Assembly: GCA_037380725.1 (NCBI GenBank)
Contig: JARRRL010000101.1
Span: 1-13,777, forward strand
DNA length: 13,777 bases
Origin: JARRRL01 sp037380725
GTDB taxonomy: Bacteria > Pseudomonadota > Gammaproteobacteria > Pseudomonadales > JANQJO01
Direction of reading: 5' to 3'
Shown: positions 7,463-13,777 of the stretch, in pieces
Layout: each line of letters starts with the position of its first letter
How positions within the stretch are numbered: the first letter of the stretch is position 1
Notes under the pieces: model-generated
The model's input: the letters and a program-made list of their open reading frames with translations, nothing else
Databases searched by the model: none
What the model was told of the DNA's origin: nothing
Translations under genes and position numbers: made by a program

Positions 7463-8648
7463 TGCGAATCGGTGTCAACAGATTTTACTGGAATTGCTCG
7501 CCATACCTTGTCCGTGTGGTTTTACGGATGAGGTGGTGCATTACATTGCGAATCATTTGAAACACGTGGGCGTAAAGTATGATATTACGCGACGTGGCAC
7601 GATTCGAGCGAAACTGCCGGGTGGTTCAGACGCCTCCCAGCGCCAGGCGCGAGCCATTGTGGCGCACACAGACACCATTGGCGCTATGGTGTCACGCATC
7701 AAGCCATCTGGGCGTTTGGCGCTTGTTCCCATTGGGTATTGGAGCAGTCGTTTCGCAGAAGGTGTGCGTGTGAATGTGTTTTCAGAGAAGGGTGCTTTTC
7801 GGGGTACCGTATTACCGGTTCTTGATTGGGGTGTGACACGAGATAGTGGTGTGGATGGCGTACCCGTTGCTTGGGAAAACGTGGAATTGCGGATTGATGA
7901 GCTGGTGAGCTCCAGTGACGATGTGCGTGAATTGGGGATCGATGTGGGTGATCCTGTTGTGCTCGATGGGTCGCCTGAATTTTTATCGAATGGTTTTATC
8001 GTGGGGCGGCATCTGGATAACAAAGCGGGTGTGGCTTTGGTTCTGGAGCTGTTGTATCAATTGAAGGAGGCAGGCGAAACCCCTTTCGAAGATACCTTTG
8101 TGCTGTTTACGATTACCGAAACAGTCGGTGCTGGAACAGGCAGTGCTGTCTTGCCTGAGGTCAGTGAGCTGGTTACCGTTGATTTTGCCTCCGTTCGACC
8201 TGAGTGCAGTGTTATGCATCAGCACATTACGATTGCGTCAGCGGATGCGGGTGGTCCGTTTGATTATCACTTAACGGCGCACCTGAAAGCTTTGGCGGAA
8301 GCGGAAAAATTACCGCATCATAAAATCGTGTTGCCCGCGTTCCACAATGATGCGGCGTCCACGATAGCGGCTGGTCATGACGTTCGTACCGCTTTGTTGG
8401 CGTATACGGGGGATGCCTCACACAGTCTGGAACGTGTGCACATGGATGCCTTGGCGAATATGATGCACCTGTTGCGGGTGTACGTGCGCAGTGCGCCCAC
8501 GTTTACCTCGGATACAGAATTGACGACTGCGGAAGCCTTTTCACATCAGATCTCCCGAGTTAACTTGCCTCCATCGCCTACGCCCGTACCCGATATGGCG
8601 GATGTCATACAAGTCAAAAAGGTGATGCGTGATGATGCCGCCGATTGA
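7452..8648 (+). CDS. M42-family peptidase of the NAGGN locus, copy 1, with an altered metal site
   Basis: M42 proteins are two-metal aminopeptidases that often form large cytoplasmic shells; a family member is a regular third partner of asnO and ngg, probably a hydrolase of the osmolyte or a related peptide. By motif and by comparison with copy 2, the metal positions are His72 and Asp74 (AHTDTIG), Asp189 (GRHLDNKAG), Asp244 and His330 (ERVHM). The catalytic pair that should read Glu-Glu is Glu223-Thr224 (FTITETVG). The first Glu (general base) is kept, but the second, a metal ligand in the family, is Thr. At 398 residues it has a Pro-rich tail of about 45 residues (LPPSPTPVPDM) that copy 2 lacks. 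GTG 7452 is the only start after an in-frame TGA at 7422. The gene overlaps copy 2. It may be inactive, single-metal or a structural partner. Confidence 0.88.
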   Translation: MAFNANRCQQILLELLAIPCPCGFTDEVVHYIANHLKHVGVKYDITRRGTIRAKLPGGSDASQRQARAIVAHTDTIGAMVSRIKPSGRLALVPIGYWSSRFAEGVRVNVFSEKGAFRGTVLPVLDWGVTRDSGVDGVPVAWENVELRIDELVSSSDDVRELGIDVGDPVVLDGSPEFLSNGFIVGRHLDNKAGVALVLELLYQLKEAGETPFEDTFVLFTITETVGAGTGSAVLPEVSELVTVDFASVRPECSVMHQHITIASADAGGPFDYHLTAHLKALAEAEKLPHHKIVLPAFHNDAASTIAAGHDVRTALLAYTGDASHSLERVHMDALANMMHLLRVYVRSAPTFTSDTELTTAEAFSHQISRVNLPPSPTPVPDMADVIQVKKVMRDDAAD

Positions 8649-9687
8649 TGGGCTCGAATCTGACTTGCAAAAATACTTGCTGGAGATGTTGGCCATTCCG
8701 AGTCCAACGGGTTTTACCGATGAAATCAGTCATTATATTTGTGAGCGCTTGAATGAGCTGGGTGTTGCCTACGATCTCACGCGCCGCGGTACAATTTTAG
8801 CGCATTATCCTGGAACGCACTCCGCGCCCGCGCGTGCGGTCGTGAATCACATTGATACCATCGGTGCTCAAGTTGCTGCGCTGAAACCCAATGGTCGATT
8901 GGCATTAATTCCGGTTGGTACCTGGTCATCGCGTTTTGCAGAAGGTGGGCGTGTAACTATTTTTTCACAGCGAGGTGCTTGGCGTGGGCAGGTGCTACCC
9001 TTGTTGGCAAGCGGTCATGCGTTTAATGAACGCGTGGACCAGCTTCCCATAAGTTGGTCGCACATTGAAGTGCGTATTAATGAACCCGTGTATAGCGAAA
9101 ATGATTTACGCGATCTGGGGGTTCAAGTGGGTGATTTTGTGGCGTTTGATTCAGACCCTGAAGTTTCCAGTTCGGGTTACATCTCGGGGCGGCACATGGA
9201 TAATAAAGCGGGTGCGGCAGCCTTGCTGATGACGCTGAAAATTCTCCGAGATAAACAGATTGTACCGTTTGTGGATTTGCATGCGATTTTTACGGTTACA
9301 GAAGAAGTGGGAACGGGGGCGAGTGCGACTTTACCGGATACGGTGGGTGAATTTGTGGGGATTGATATTGGCCCAGTTGCACCAGGTCAAAACGCGAAAG
9401 AAACGGGGGTGACGCTGTGCGCCTTAGATACCAGTGGTCCTTTTAATCAACGCTTGGTGCGTACCTTGCGGAGCTTGTGTCGTGCCCATAGCATCCCACA
9501 TCAGATGGATATGTTTCGGTATTACTATTCGGACGCGAATTCAGCGATCAAGGCAGGGAATGATGTGCGAGATGCTTTGATTACCTTTGGAACGGATGCT
9601 ACACACGGTTATGAGCGCACGCACATGAACAGTTTGGTCAGTATTGCGCGATTGTTGGTTTGTTACGCGCAATCGCAGCATGAATGA
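8629..9687 (+). CDS. M42-family peptidase of the NAGGN locus, copy 2, intact active site
   Basis: This 352-residue paralogue of the preceding gene is co-linear with it along almost the whole length (IPSPTGFTDE, RRGTI, KPNGRLALIPVG, WSSRFAEG). The complete M42 set is present: His74 and Asp76 (NHIDTIG), Asp191 (GRHMDNKAG), catalytic Glu225 and metal ligand Glu226 (TVTEEVGTGAS), Asp246 (GIDIGPVAPGQ) and His332 (ERTHM). It is therefore the likely active hydrolase of the locus. It begins inside the end of copy 1: GTG 8629 overlaps by 20 bases, but AGGTG at 8620-8624 is better spaced for ATG 8632 or 8635, giving two or three fewer codons. The overlap implies translational coupling and perhaps matched production of the two proteins. 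No gene follows on this strand. Confidence 0.9.
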   Translation: MMMPPIDGLESDLQKYLLEMLAIPSPTGFTDEISHYICERLNELGVAYDLTRRGTILAHYPGTHSAPARAVVNHIDTIGAQVAALKPNGRLALIPVGTWSSRFAEGGRVTIFSQRGAWRGQVLPLLASGHAFNERVDQLPISWSHIEVRINEPVYSENDLRDLGVQVGDFVAFDSDPEVSSSGYISGRHMDNKAGAAALLMTLKILRDKQIVPFVDLHAIFTVTEEVGTGASATLPDTVGEFVGIDIGPVAPGQNAKETGVTLCALDTSGPFNQRLVRTLRSLCRAHSIPHQMDMFRYYYSDANSAIKAGNDVRDALITFGTDATHGYERTHMNSLVSIARLLVCYAQSQHE

Positions 9688-10226
9688 TCAGGTAAATGTG
9701 TAGCCGTGGTTGATGTTCTAACTCGACAAGCGGTTCTGCTGTTGAGAGGCCGTTTGCATAATGTTATCAATATGATTCGTGCTTGAAGATATCCTGGGGT
9801 CACCATGTTGCGCCGTTCCTCTGCTTGCAAAGGTGCTGTGGCGTGCAACGGGGGTGAGTTTATTCCAAAAAGCAGACGGTGTGCTGAGCGTTGGGCTTGC
9901 GGTAGGCTGTGAAGGGATAGCACGATTGCTGTCTAGGCTAGGGCTGCTCATAGTTGTCGTCGACACTCTTCGTTGGTTTCGTTGGTTCGTTAGTGTGATT
10001 ATTGATATATGGGTTGGCCTGTTTTACAAAAAGCTTGAGTTTAAGATAACGTTTTGATTAACAAGCAACAGCCTCATAAAAATCACGCAGACCATCATCG
10101 TAACATTAAATGGCCCAATAGTACAATTGTTTCTATTGAGCTATCGGTGCGCGATTGGTCTTGTGTCGCTTGAGCAGAGCGTTATTTTTTTGATGGGTTT
10201 CCTGTTTTATTAAATTGAATTCTGTT
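9688..10226. other. 539-base gap between convergent units, no convincing gene
   Basis: The gap separates the ends of the NAGGN and pel units. Open frames here (for example 9779-10057 plus, which would start at TTG) have no recognisable motif and no clear ribosome site. An imperfect hairpin lies at 9722-9746 (CTCGACA pairing with TGTTGAG, one G-U) without a T tract. An 11-base palindrome is at 9955-9965 (TGTCGTCGACA), and a short CGTTGGTT-type tandem run is at 9971-9994. No strong terminator for either strand was found, although one is expected here. Confidence 0.5.
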
Positions 10227-11597
10227 TCAGTCGCGTTGCAATAGGCTTTTGATTTCTAATTGTGTAAATGTGTTATTCAATAAGTAAAAACCCAATACAC
10301 ACGTTACGAGCGCGGCGGTGGAAAAACCGTAACCGTAAAAAGAGAGGCCTGCCCGAACGCTGGCCGCCGTCAGTAAGCCATTGCTGAGCAGTAAAGCGAT
10401 GGTGAGCTGTAAGGCCGTGCGTAGTTGATTTAAGTAAAAGAGCGTATTGAGTTGAGACATGAGCAACATGAGAAAACTCATGCCCATTAAGTCCACACAA
10501 AATATAGGGCGATAGATGGGTTCGATGTGCAGTAAATTAAAGAGGGGTTCTGAGTACGTAAACAAAATTAAACTTGTTAATGCTTGTACTTTACAAAGTA
10601 GAATCAATCCTTCGCGATAGCTGTTGACTAAGTCCTGTTTCAGTTCAAGCAATTCGTTGAGTGTGGCGTCGGCATTCAAACGTTTAAAGTAGCGTTGGCA
10701 TTTGGTGGCAAAGTCGGTTTCCGTAGTGAGTAAAAAAATCGCTAAGCCTGGAATAATCGCCACGTTGGCGAGAAAGATCGGTAAATCATAAATTAAGGAA
10801 GCGTGAAACCACCCGGCGATGGGTTTGGACAGACCGGGGGAGAGCCAGAATATAAATTTATCGATCCAAATGGCGCTGTTATAGAACAAGCCGCACAACA
10901 TCAGCCGACGAGTGGTTGGCGTCCAGCGCAAGGCAGAGAAAGACACCGTCAGGTGGCCAGGGTAAGCGCGCCAAATTAAGATCATAAGCAATAAAACAGC
11001 AATTAAATGCCCCGACACAAAAGCCAGTAATAGTTGGGTGGGGGAGTGGGAGTCCGCCAACAACACTTGCATGACGATACAGCCATAACTGAACAGTAAA
11101 GCAGCGGTCATGGCGCGGTAGGCCTTGATGCTGCTTAAAAAGAGTATGCACACCCAGATGATGCAAAAGATCGGTAACGCCATCGCGCTGAGACAGCGAA
11201 ACGCCAGCGGCATCGTGTGTAAGCTGGTAGCAAGCCACACGCCGATGGGCATCGAAATCACACTGACGGTGATCACGTTTCCCAATAAATTACCAAAAAC
11301 GAGGTGCTGTTGCTGCGTGAAAATCAAATCAGCCGTGTACCGGGTGAGCGTCAGTTGAAAACCGCCGCTGATGATCTGCGCGTGTGCAATTAAATACGTG
11401 TTGGTGACTAAAAATTGTTGCAGAGATTGACGGCTCATCCCCGCATGAAGACTGATGATCGTCATAATGAGTAGCGTAATAATCGAAAAAATCCAGGGTC
11501 CACCCGCGATCACAGCGGCAAAGGATAGCCGACGCGCGTGACCCAGTAAACTGGCGTCTGGAATGCGGTGTTTGAGTTCAAAGCCAATACCCGCCAT
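10227..11597 (-). CDS. pelG: PelG, Pel exopolysaccharide inner-membrane transporter
   Basis: This 456-residue, very hydrophobic protein has about twelve predicted membrane segments from residue 18 to the end. It starts with MAGIGFELKHRI and a GGPWIFSI segment, the signature N-terminus of PelG, a polysaccharide-transporter/flippase-type membrane protein that with PelD, PelE and PelF moves the Pel polymer across the inner membrane. The length equals that expected for the family. The frame stays open upstream to 11921, but that extension overlaps pelF in another frame and is low-complexity, so ATG at 11597-11595 is chosen; AGGA lies eight bases before it. The gene follows pelF after 31 bases and is the last gene of the operon, as in the usual A to G order. 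It ends in TGA facing the NAGGN unit. Confidence 0.92.
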   Translation of the reverse strand: MAGIGFELKHRIPDASLLGHARRLSFAAVIAGGPWIFSIITLLIMTIISLHAGMSRQSLQQFLVTNTYLIAHAQIISGGFQLTLTRYTADLIFTQQQHLVFGNLLGNVITVSVISMPIGVWLATSLHTMPLAFRCLSAMALPIFCIIWVCILFLSSIKAYRAMTAALLFSYGCIVMQVLLADSHSPTQLLLAFVSGHLIAVLLLMILIWRAYPGHLTVSFSALRWTPTTRRLMLCGLFYNSAIWIDKFIFWLSPGLSKPIAGWFHASLIYDLPIFLANVAIIPGLAIFLLTTETDFATKCQRYFKRLNADATLNELLELKQDLVNSYREGLILLCKVQALTSLILFTYSEPLFNLLHIEPIYRPIFCVDLMGMSFLMLLMSQLNTLFYLNQLRTALQLTIALLLSNGLLTAASVRAGLSFYGYGFSTAALVTCVLGFYLLNNTFTQLEIKSLLQRD

Positions 11598-11628
11598 GCG
11601 GTTTGTCCTGTTTTTCGTCTGTGTTAAA

Positions 11629-13362
11629 TTACCGTGGTTTAATACCAAAAAAGGTTGACGGAAATCCCCAGTGGACGAATGGGATGCGCCATTGTTCGGC
11701 CTCGGGTCGTGTTGTGTCCGTCGTGGTGTCGCGGGCGCGATGGGAGGCGCTGTCTCTGGCGTTGGCGTACAAGGCGTGATACGCCGAAAGCATGCTGGAT
11801 TCGGCATAATGCGTTTGAACACGTTGCCGACCGCACTGACCCATTTGTTCGCGCAGCGCGGGGTTGGCGAGTAAGTGCGAGATGGCTTGGGCGCTGGCTT
11901 GAGCAGAGGCAATGGGCACAATCAGACCGCAAGGGGCGGGTGCGTTGGCGTCGGGTCCTTCGATCATTTCTCGGCAGGCTCCCACGTCCGTAGCCACGAT
12001 TGGCACCCCACTGGCCATGGCCTCCAGCAGCACCAAAGGTTGCGCTTCACTGATTGAGGTGAGGGCCAGTACGTCGAGGGTGGGCATGAGCGTTTCGACT
12101 TCTTGACTGCCGGTAAAGGTGACGTGATTCGATAAATTTAATAAATCCACTAACATGTGGCACTGTTCCACGTATTCGGGTTGCTCGTCGAGCGGCCCCA
12201 CAATTTCGGCTTGAACCGTCGGGTGTGACAATCTGACGATGGAGATGGCTTTGATGAATGTGGCGACGTCTTTAATGGAGACAACGCGACCGATGAGTGC
12301 CACCCTGGGCGTGGATGTCGCGCGGACCAAATGGTTTTGGCGTGCGAACCGTTCGTGCGCAATCCCGTTGCAAATAACATGTGTTTTCTCAGGCGCGGCG
12401 CCTTCGTTAATCTGCAGGCGTCGGCTGGCGGCATACAACGACGTTATGTGGCTGGCTTGGTGATAAGCGGTATGGCTGAGTTGCTCGAAAAAACGGATCC
12501 ACAATGTGCGAATCACCGATTCGTGCTGGCGATCAAAGACGCAACTTGTGCGACGAGGTGAAGTGAGCCAAGGGGCGTCGTTTAAATCGATGCGACGTTC
12601 TCGGGTGTAAATGCCGTGTTCGGTGATGATCAGTGGTCGATCACCGGCTGCACTGAGTATGGCTCCAATAAAGCCAGCGTATCCCGTGGAAATACTGTGA
12701 TACATATCGGCGGGTCGTGCGCGTTGGGCTATGTGCGCGATGCGAAAAAGTTGCTGATACAGTCCGCGATAGTGCCAACAAAAGTGATTAAACGGTTCCG
12801 TTGGGCAAAAGCGCTCGTAGTCGCGCGTCAATAATTTCCACAGGATCGTACTGCTGAGGGCGTGTTCTTGGGAAAAACGGTATCGGTGCATGTCCGTCGG
12901 ATAAAACGGATGTTGGATGGGACCATTGTTGGCTAAAAATCCTTGTAATAAGCGTTGGTTCATGGGTGTTTTCGGATTTTGGAGACGATGGATGAGATCG
13001 ATGAACCAACGCGTACCCGACGCCGATGGGCGCTGGGTGCGGTGCGGGCGTAAACGGTGACGCCGAGGCTTGCCCCAGTGCGCAGGATCGGAGAGCTTTT
13101 TGTGGTAGGCGTGCTGCGTTCCAAAATCGGTACGGCAATCGGCTTCGGGTGCAAACAGGTAAAAACAGTCCAAACTCAATACGTTTTCGGGCAGTTTGTA
13201 GTGTTGCTTGGGGTGATCGCTTGGCGTACTGCCGATGAAAGTCAGGGCAAAATTATACTGCTTGTCGAGACCGCGAATCAGTTGGTGCACCCAACTTGAG
13301 ACGCCGCCTTGAACGAAAGGGTAGGTGCCTTCCAGTAATAAGCCGACAAGGGGTTTCGTCAT
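11629..13362 (-). CDS. pelF: PelF, GT4-type glycosyltransferase of Pel polysaccharide synthesis
   Basis: This is a cytoplasmic GT-B glycosyltransferase of family 4. In known Pel systems PelF uses a UDP-sugar to build the amino-sugar polymer. The N-terminal domain opens with LLLEGTYPFVQGGVSSWVH (GGVSSW at residues 19-24), typical of PelF. The middle has HSISTGYAGFIGAIL and ITEHGIYTRERRID. The donor domain has CNGIAHERF, RVALIGRVVSIKD and the E-x7-E motif at Glu439-Glu447 (EAQPLVLLEAMASG). At 577 residues it is longer than PelF as I recall it (about 500). Extra length appears as a basic stretch (GKPRRHRLRPHRTQRPSASG) in the N-terminal domain and a tail of about 40 residues past 535. Its ATG overlaps the stop of the preceding gene as ATGA; AGAGG lies eight bases upstream. 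Confidence 0.92.
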   Translation of the reverse strand: MTKPLVGLLLEGTYPFVQGGVSSWVHQLIRGLDKQYNFALTFIGSTPSDHPKQHYKLPENVLSLDCFYLFAPEADCRTDFGTQHAYHKKLSDPAHWGKPRRHRLRPHRTQRPSASGTRWFIDLIHRLQNPKTPMNQRLLQGFLANNGPIQHPFYPTDMHRYRFSQEHALSSTILWKLLTRDYERFCPTEPFNHFCWHYRGLYQQLFRIAHIAQRARPADMYHSISTGYAGFIGAILSAAGDRPLIITEHGIYTRERRIDLNDAPWLTSPRRTSCVFDRQHESVIRTLWIRFFEQLSHTAYHQASHITSLYAASRRLQINEGAAPEKTHVICNGIAHERFARQNHLVRATSTPRVALIGRVVSIKDVATFIKAISIVRLSHPTVQAEIVGPLDEQPEYVEQCHMLVDLLNLSNHVTFTGSQEVETLMPTLDVLALTSISEAQPLVLLEAMASGVPIVATDVGACREMIEGPDANAPAPCGLIVPIASAQASAQAISHLLANPALREQMGQCGRQRVQTHYAESSMLSAYHALYANARDSASHRARDTTTDTTRPEAEQWRIPFVHWGFPSTFFGIKPR

Positions 13363-13777
13363 TGCCAGAACCTCTGCACACGGTTTAGAGATCGCGACCG
13401 CGCGGAGGCGAGGTGCAGGGAGGGTTTGATGAGGGCGTATTCGCCCTGAGCAAAGGCGGTTTCAGCCAGGTAAGGCATCACGTGAAACAGGGGTAATGTG
13501 TTTTGACCAATGCGCGATAAGAACTGGTTTGCTGTTTTGGGTTCATCGGCCATGAGCGCGATTCGGGCGGCCAGTAAGGCGGCTTCGGGTAAATTGCCTT
13601 CCAGGGCGAATGCGCAGTAGCGATTGGCTTCGCTTAAGTAATGGGAGCGCAGAGCGGGATCCGCAATGTGAAGATACAGGAAATCAAAATACAATTGCGC
13701 GATCGTTAAAGCGATCGCCGCGCGTTGAGCAGCTGAGGCGTGCGTGAATCGGGATTTAGCGGTGTACAATTTGGTAT
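13359..13777 (-). CDS. pelE: PelE-like TPR protein, C-terminal part
   Basis: The frame enters from the right edge without a start and gives 138 codons of C-terminal sequence; a TTG at 13769 is not a credible start because the frame stays open to the edge. The sequence is helical and Ala/Leu-rich with paired-helix spacing (EGNLPEAALLAARIALMADEPKTANQFL), as in tetratricopeptide repeats. PelE is the membrane-anchored TPR subunit that bridges PelD and PelF in Pel synthesis, and it is normally encoded immediately before pelF. Here the stop TGA overlaps the pelF start by four bases (ATGA), which suggests translational coupling. The identity rests mainly on position and the TPR-like character; no unique PelE motif is visible in this piece. 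Confidence 0.65.
   Translation of the reverse strand, partial: TKLYTAKSRFTHASAAQRAAIALTIAQLYFDFLYLHIADPALRSHYLSEANRYCAFALEGNLPEAALLAARIALMADEPKTANQFLSRIGQNTLPLFHVMPYLAETAFAQGEYALIKPSLHLASARSRSLNRVQRFWQ

Noticed and set aside
9779..10057. Open frame of 92 codons on the plus strand in the convergent gap
   Set aside because: It starts at TTG, has no clear ribosome site or recognisable motif, and the minus strand is equally open over much of the same stretch, so there is no sign of coding selection.
10167..10191. Possible plus-strand terminator (CGCT...AGCG followed by a T-rich run)
   Set aside because: The stem is only four base pairs and lies nearly 500 bases after the last plus-strand gene, too weak to call although the T tract is real.
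11598..11921. N-terminal extension of pelG (an additional 108 codons)
   Set aside because: The extension lies almost entirely inside pelF in another frame and is Pro/Thr/Arg low complexity. The MAGIGFEL start at 11597 has a ribosome site and gives the usual PelG length.
12616..12834. Plus-strand open frames across 11655-13299
   Set aside because: They lie antisense to pelF or pelG, have no family signatures and are explained by the composition of the real genes on the minus strand.

Overview
The window looks like a chromosomal segment of a gammaproteobacterium with mid-range base composition, probably a free-living or halotolerant one. The basis is gene content: a periplasmic c-type cytochrome set, an N-acetylglutaminylglutamine amide (NAGGN) osmolyte locus and the end of a Pel exopolysaccharide operon. 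The exact lineage cannot be fixed from the sequence alone. There are no tRNA or rRNA genes, insertion sequences or CRISPR arrays.

Layout. (1) Positions 1-3894, plus strand: a periplasmic redox block. It holds the C-terminal part of a di-haem cytochrome c peroxidase, a cytochrome P460-family protein, a single-domain cupredoxin and a methyl-accepting chemotaxis protein (MCP). The MCP reading frame is broken by one in-frame TAG at 2377-2379. (2) Positions 3936-9687, plus strand: the NAGGN locus. It holds the asparagine-synthetase-like amidotransferase (asnO), the GNAT/ATP-grasp fusion that makes N-acetylglutaminylglutamine (ngg), and two tandem, overlapping M42-family peptidases where one is usual. 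(3) Positions 9688-10226: a 539-base gap between convergent units with no convincing gene. (4) Positions 13777-10227, minus strand: the distal end of a pel operon, namely a partial pelE-like gene, pelF (glycosyltransferase) and pelG (membrane transporter), with pelG last.

How the genes work together. In region 2, Ngg would acetylate glutamine and join a second glutamine, AsnO would amidate the product to the neutral osmolyte NAGGN, and the M42 hydrolases probably turn it over or process a related peptide. In region 4, PelF polymerises the sugar chain in the cytoplasm, PelG moves it across the inner membrane, and the PelE-like TPR protein helps hold PelF to the membrane complex. Region 1 might couple periplasmic redox chemistry (haem, copper) to chemotaxis, but that link rests only on gene order.

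Three genes in the first two regions show irregularities: the amber codon in the MCP, an apparent N-terminal deletion with frameshift in ngg, and loss of a metal-ligand glutamate in the first M42 protein. They may reflect gene decay, sequence errors or real divergence. The M42 pair is the most promising lead for new biology.
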